Of a stretch of 64,000 nucleotides of DNA, positions 62,241 through 64,000 are shown piece by piece. Every line of letters begins with the position of its first letter. Position 1 is the stretch's first letter. The notes below the pieces were generated by a model. That model saw only the letters and a list, made by a program, of their open reading frames with translations. It did no database searches and had not been told where the DNA came from. Both the position numbers and the translations under genes were made by a program. The stretch lies in assembly GCF_050947875.1 (NCBI RefSeq), contig NC_134571.1, forward strand, positions 231,456,024 to 231,520,023, in the 5' to 3' direction. Origin of the DNA: Dermacentor variabilis. Its lineage: Eukaryota > Arthropoda > Arachnida > Ixodida > Ixodidae.

Positions 62241-64000
62241 TATGTTTTGTAGAATGGCCCCCAGGGTGACGCAAAAACACGAGTCGGCGAAGAATGGGTC
62301 ATGTCGGCCGCGCCTGTGCAGCCAGGAAAATTTTAGATCATTCCATCCAAACTCGGGAGCTGTTCGTATCACCAGTTTTAGTGGAAAAGGGAAATCTTGG
62401 AATCGGTCGTGCACTAGCTGTACCACCACAGTCAACGAATAGTCTGATGCACTGTGGTATCGGGTTTATGTTTTGTAGAATGGCCGCCAGGGCGACGCAT
62501 AAACATGAATCGACGAACAATGAATAATGTTGTGCAGCCCCTGAGCAGCAAGGAAAATTTTAGATCATTGTAATCAAACTCGAGGGCTGTTCGTATCACC
62601 AGTTTTAGTGCAAAAGAGAAATGTTGAAATCGGTCGTGCCCTGGCTGTGCCACCACGGTCATCGAATAGTCGGATGGACCGTGGTATCGGGTTTATGTTA
62701 TTTAGAATGCCCCCCAGTGCGACGCATAAACACGAGTCGGCGAAGAATGAGTCGTTATGTGCAGCGCCTGTGCAGCCAGGAAAATTTTAAATCATTCCAT
62801 ACAAACTCTGGAGCTGTTCGTATCACAAGTTTTAGTGTAAAAGAGAAATGTTGGAATCGGTCGTGCGCTAGCTGTATCACAACGGCCTCTGAATAGTCAG
62901 ATGCACCGTGGTATCGAGTTTATGTTTTGTAGAATGGCTTCAGGGCGACGCATAAACTCGAGTCGGCGAACAATGAATAATGTTGTGCAGCTCCTGAGCA
63001 GCCAGGAAAATTTTAGATCATTCCATCCAAACTCGGGAGCTGTTCGTATCAGCAGCTTTAGTGCAAAAGAGAAATGTTGGAATCGGTCGTGCGCTAGCTG
63101 TAACACCACGGCCAACGAATAGTCAGGTGCACCTTGGTATCGGGTTAATGTGTTGTAGAATGGCCCCCAGGGTGACGCAAAAACAGGAGTCGGCGAAGAA
63201 TGAGTCATGTTGGCCGCGCCTGTGCAGCCAGGAAAATTTTAGATCATTCCATCCAAACTCGGGAGCTGTTCGTATCACCAGTTTTAGTGGAAAAGGGAAA
63301 TGTTGGAATCGGTCGTGCGCTAGCTGTACCACCACAGTCAACGGATAGTCTGATGCACTGTGGCATCGGGTTTATGTTTTGTAGAATGGCCCCCAGGGTG
63401 ACGCATAAACACGAGTCGGTGAAGAATGAGTCATTATGTGCAGCGCCTGTGCCAGCAGGAAAATTTTAAAACATTCCATCCAAACTGTGGAGCTGTTCGT
63501 ATCACCAGTTTTAGTGCAAATGAGAAATGTTGGAATCGGTCGTGCACTATCTGTACCACCACGTCCAATGAATATTCAGATGCACCGTGGTGTCGGGTTT
63601 ATGTGTTGTTGAATGGCCCCCAGGGCGACCCATAAACACGACTCGACGAACAATGAATAATGTTGGGCAGCGCCTGAGCAGCCAGGAAAATTTTAGATCA
63701 TTGCATCCAAACTAGGGAGCAGTTCGTATCACCAGTTTTAGTTCAAAAGAGAAATGTTGGAATCGGTCGGGCGCTAGCTGTACCACCACGGCCAACGAAT
63801 AGTCGGATGCACCGTGGTATGGGGTTTATGTTTTGTAGAATGGCCCCAGGCCGACCCATAAAGACGAGTCGACGAACAATGATTAATGTTGTGCAGTGCC
63901 TGTGCCAGCAGGAAAATTTTAAAACATTCCATCCAAACTGTGGAGCTGTTCGTATCACCAGTTTTAGTGCAAATGAGAAATGTTGGAATCACTCGTGCGC
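62241..64000 (+). repeat. Right-hand HOR, last copy, cut by the window end
   Basis: Starts like 57,484 (offset 4,757), loses one monomer and continues at offset 4,530 from about 62,470 to 63,536. It then skips three monomers (offset 3,852) and one more (offset 3,626) to the end. All skips are whole monomers. The array plainly continues past 64,000. Confidence 0.82.

Larger units (their letters stand above)
1..64000. repeat. Continuous tandem satellite array, monomer about 227 bp, about 282 monomers
   Basis: The anchor GCTGTTCG recurs at 101, 328, 554, 780, 1007, 1232, 1458, 1687, 1914, 2141 and 2367, and comparable anchors continue to the end of the window, always on the plus strand. Spacing is 225-229 bp. 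Length changes come mostly from small indels in a C-run (GGCCCCC versus GGCCCC), from GGCTTCAGGG replacing GGCCCCCAGGG, and from a poly-A run. No unique sequence interrupts the array and neither edge reaches a flank. Stretches that look open in one frame are the same repeat read in different frames and are not annotated as genes. The family is not recognised. The eukaryotic heterochromatic setting is inferred from the tandem organisation. Confidence 0.97.

Noticed and set aside
1..64000. Hundreds of 60-160-codon frames on both strands with similar peptides (for example those with MVSGLCFVEWPP or MAVVVQLAHDRFQHFSF)
   Set aside because: They recur wherever the same monomer recurs, on both strands at once, and each ends within one or two monomers because 227 is not divisible by 3. 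They are translations of satellite DNA, not a gene family.
1..64000. CRISPR-like or phage-type direct repeats with spacers
   Set aside because: There are no short repeats separated by unique spacers. The whole 227-bp unit repeats and the between-repeat sequence is itself repeat.
1..64000. Homology to ribosomal intergenic spacer or histone-type tandem gene clusters
   Set aside because: No conserved coding or rRNA segment occurs anywhere in 64 kb, and the unit is only 227 bp.

Overview
The whole 64 kb window is one uninterrupted tandem satellite array. It starts and ends inside the array. I see no protein-coding gene, tRNA, rRNA, transposon or CRISPR array in it. The repeat unit is about 227 bp (226-229 bp by direct measurement of consecutive anchors), head to tail, all on the same strand, giving roughly 282 monomers. 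By hand count a consensus monomer is about 49% GC and holds 16 CpG dinucleotides, so CpG is not depleted. An array of this kind points to a eukaryotic nuclear chromosome, probably pericentromeric, centromeric or other heterochromatin. I do not recognise the satellite family and cannot name the organism.

Monomers fall into two broad types by their linker. Type 1 reads ...GACGAACAATGAATAATG... followed by ...CCTGAGCAGCCAGG. Type 2 reads ...GGCGAAGAATGAGTCAT... followed by ...CCTGTGCAGCCAGG or ...CCTGTGCCAGCAGG. Many finer variants are recognisable from shared diagnostic substitutions and small deletions, and these show a layered higher-order repeat (HOR) structure.

Layout. 1-10,198: two tandem copies of a 22/23-monomer HOR (4,986 and 5,212 bp). 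10,199-12,580: two further copies shortened by whole-monomer deletions. 12,580-21,100: a mosaic of the same monomers, with a displaced six-monomer block at 17,640-18,960. 21,103-23,215: a 4-mer HOR (906 bp). 23,273-24,289: a 3-mer (681 bp) duplication. 24,290-27,721: mosaic. 27,722-36,790: two 7-mers, A and B, ordered A-A-B-A-B'-A' (14-mer period 3,176 bp). This domain is bracketed by a duplicated block of about 1.26 kb. 38,046-39,277: mosaic. 39,278-44,713: three nearly identical copies of an 8-mer HOR (1,812 bp). 44,714-51,155: a 5-mer HOR (1,133 bp) and long-spaced duplications. 51,156-55,640: mosaic, with the most diverged monomers from 52,270. 55,640-64,000: overlapping, monomer-deleted copies of a HOR built from the same monomer kinds as the left end.

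Within the monomer, four small conserved elements are visible: a dyad ACCACGG-N20-CCGTGGT, a partial CENP-B-box-like core GTTGGAATCGG, an A4T4 tract, and (type 2 only) an exact AP-1/Gcn4 site ATGAGTCAT. Open frames occur on both strands, but they are by-products of the repeat: they recur wherever the same monomer recurs and change frame because 227 is not a multiple of 3.
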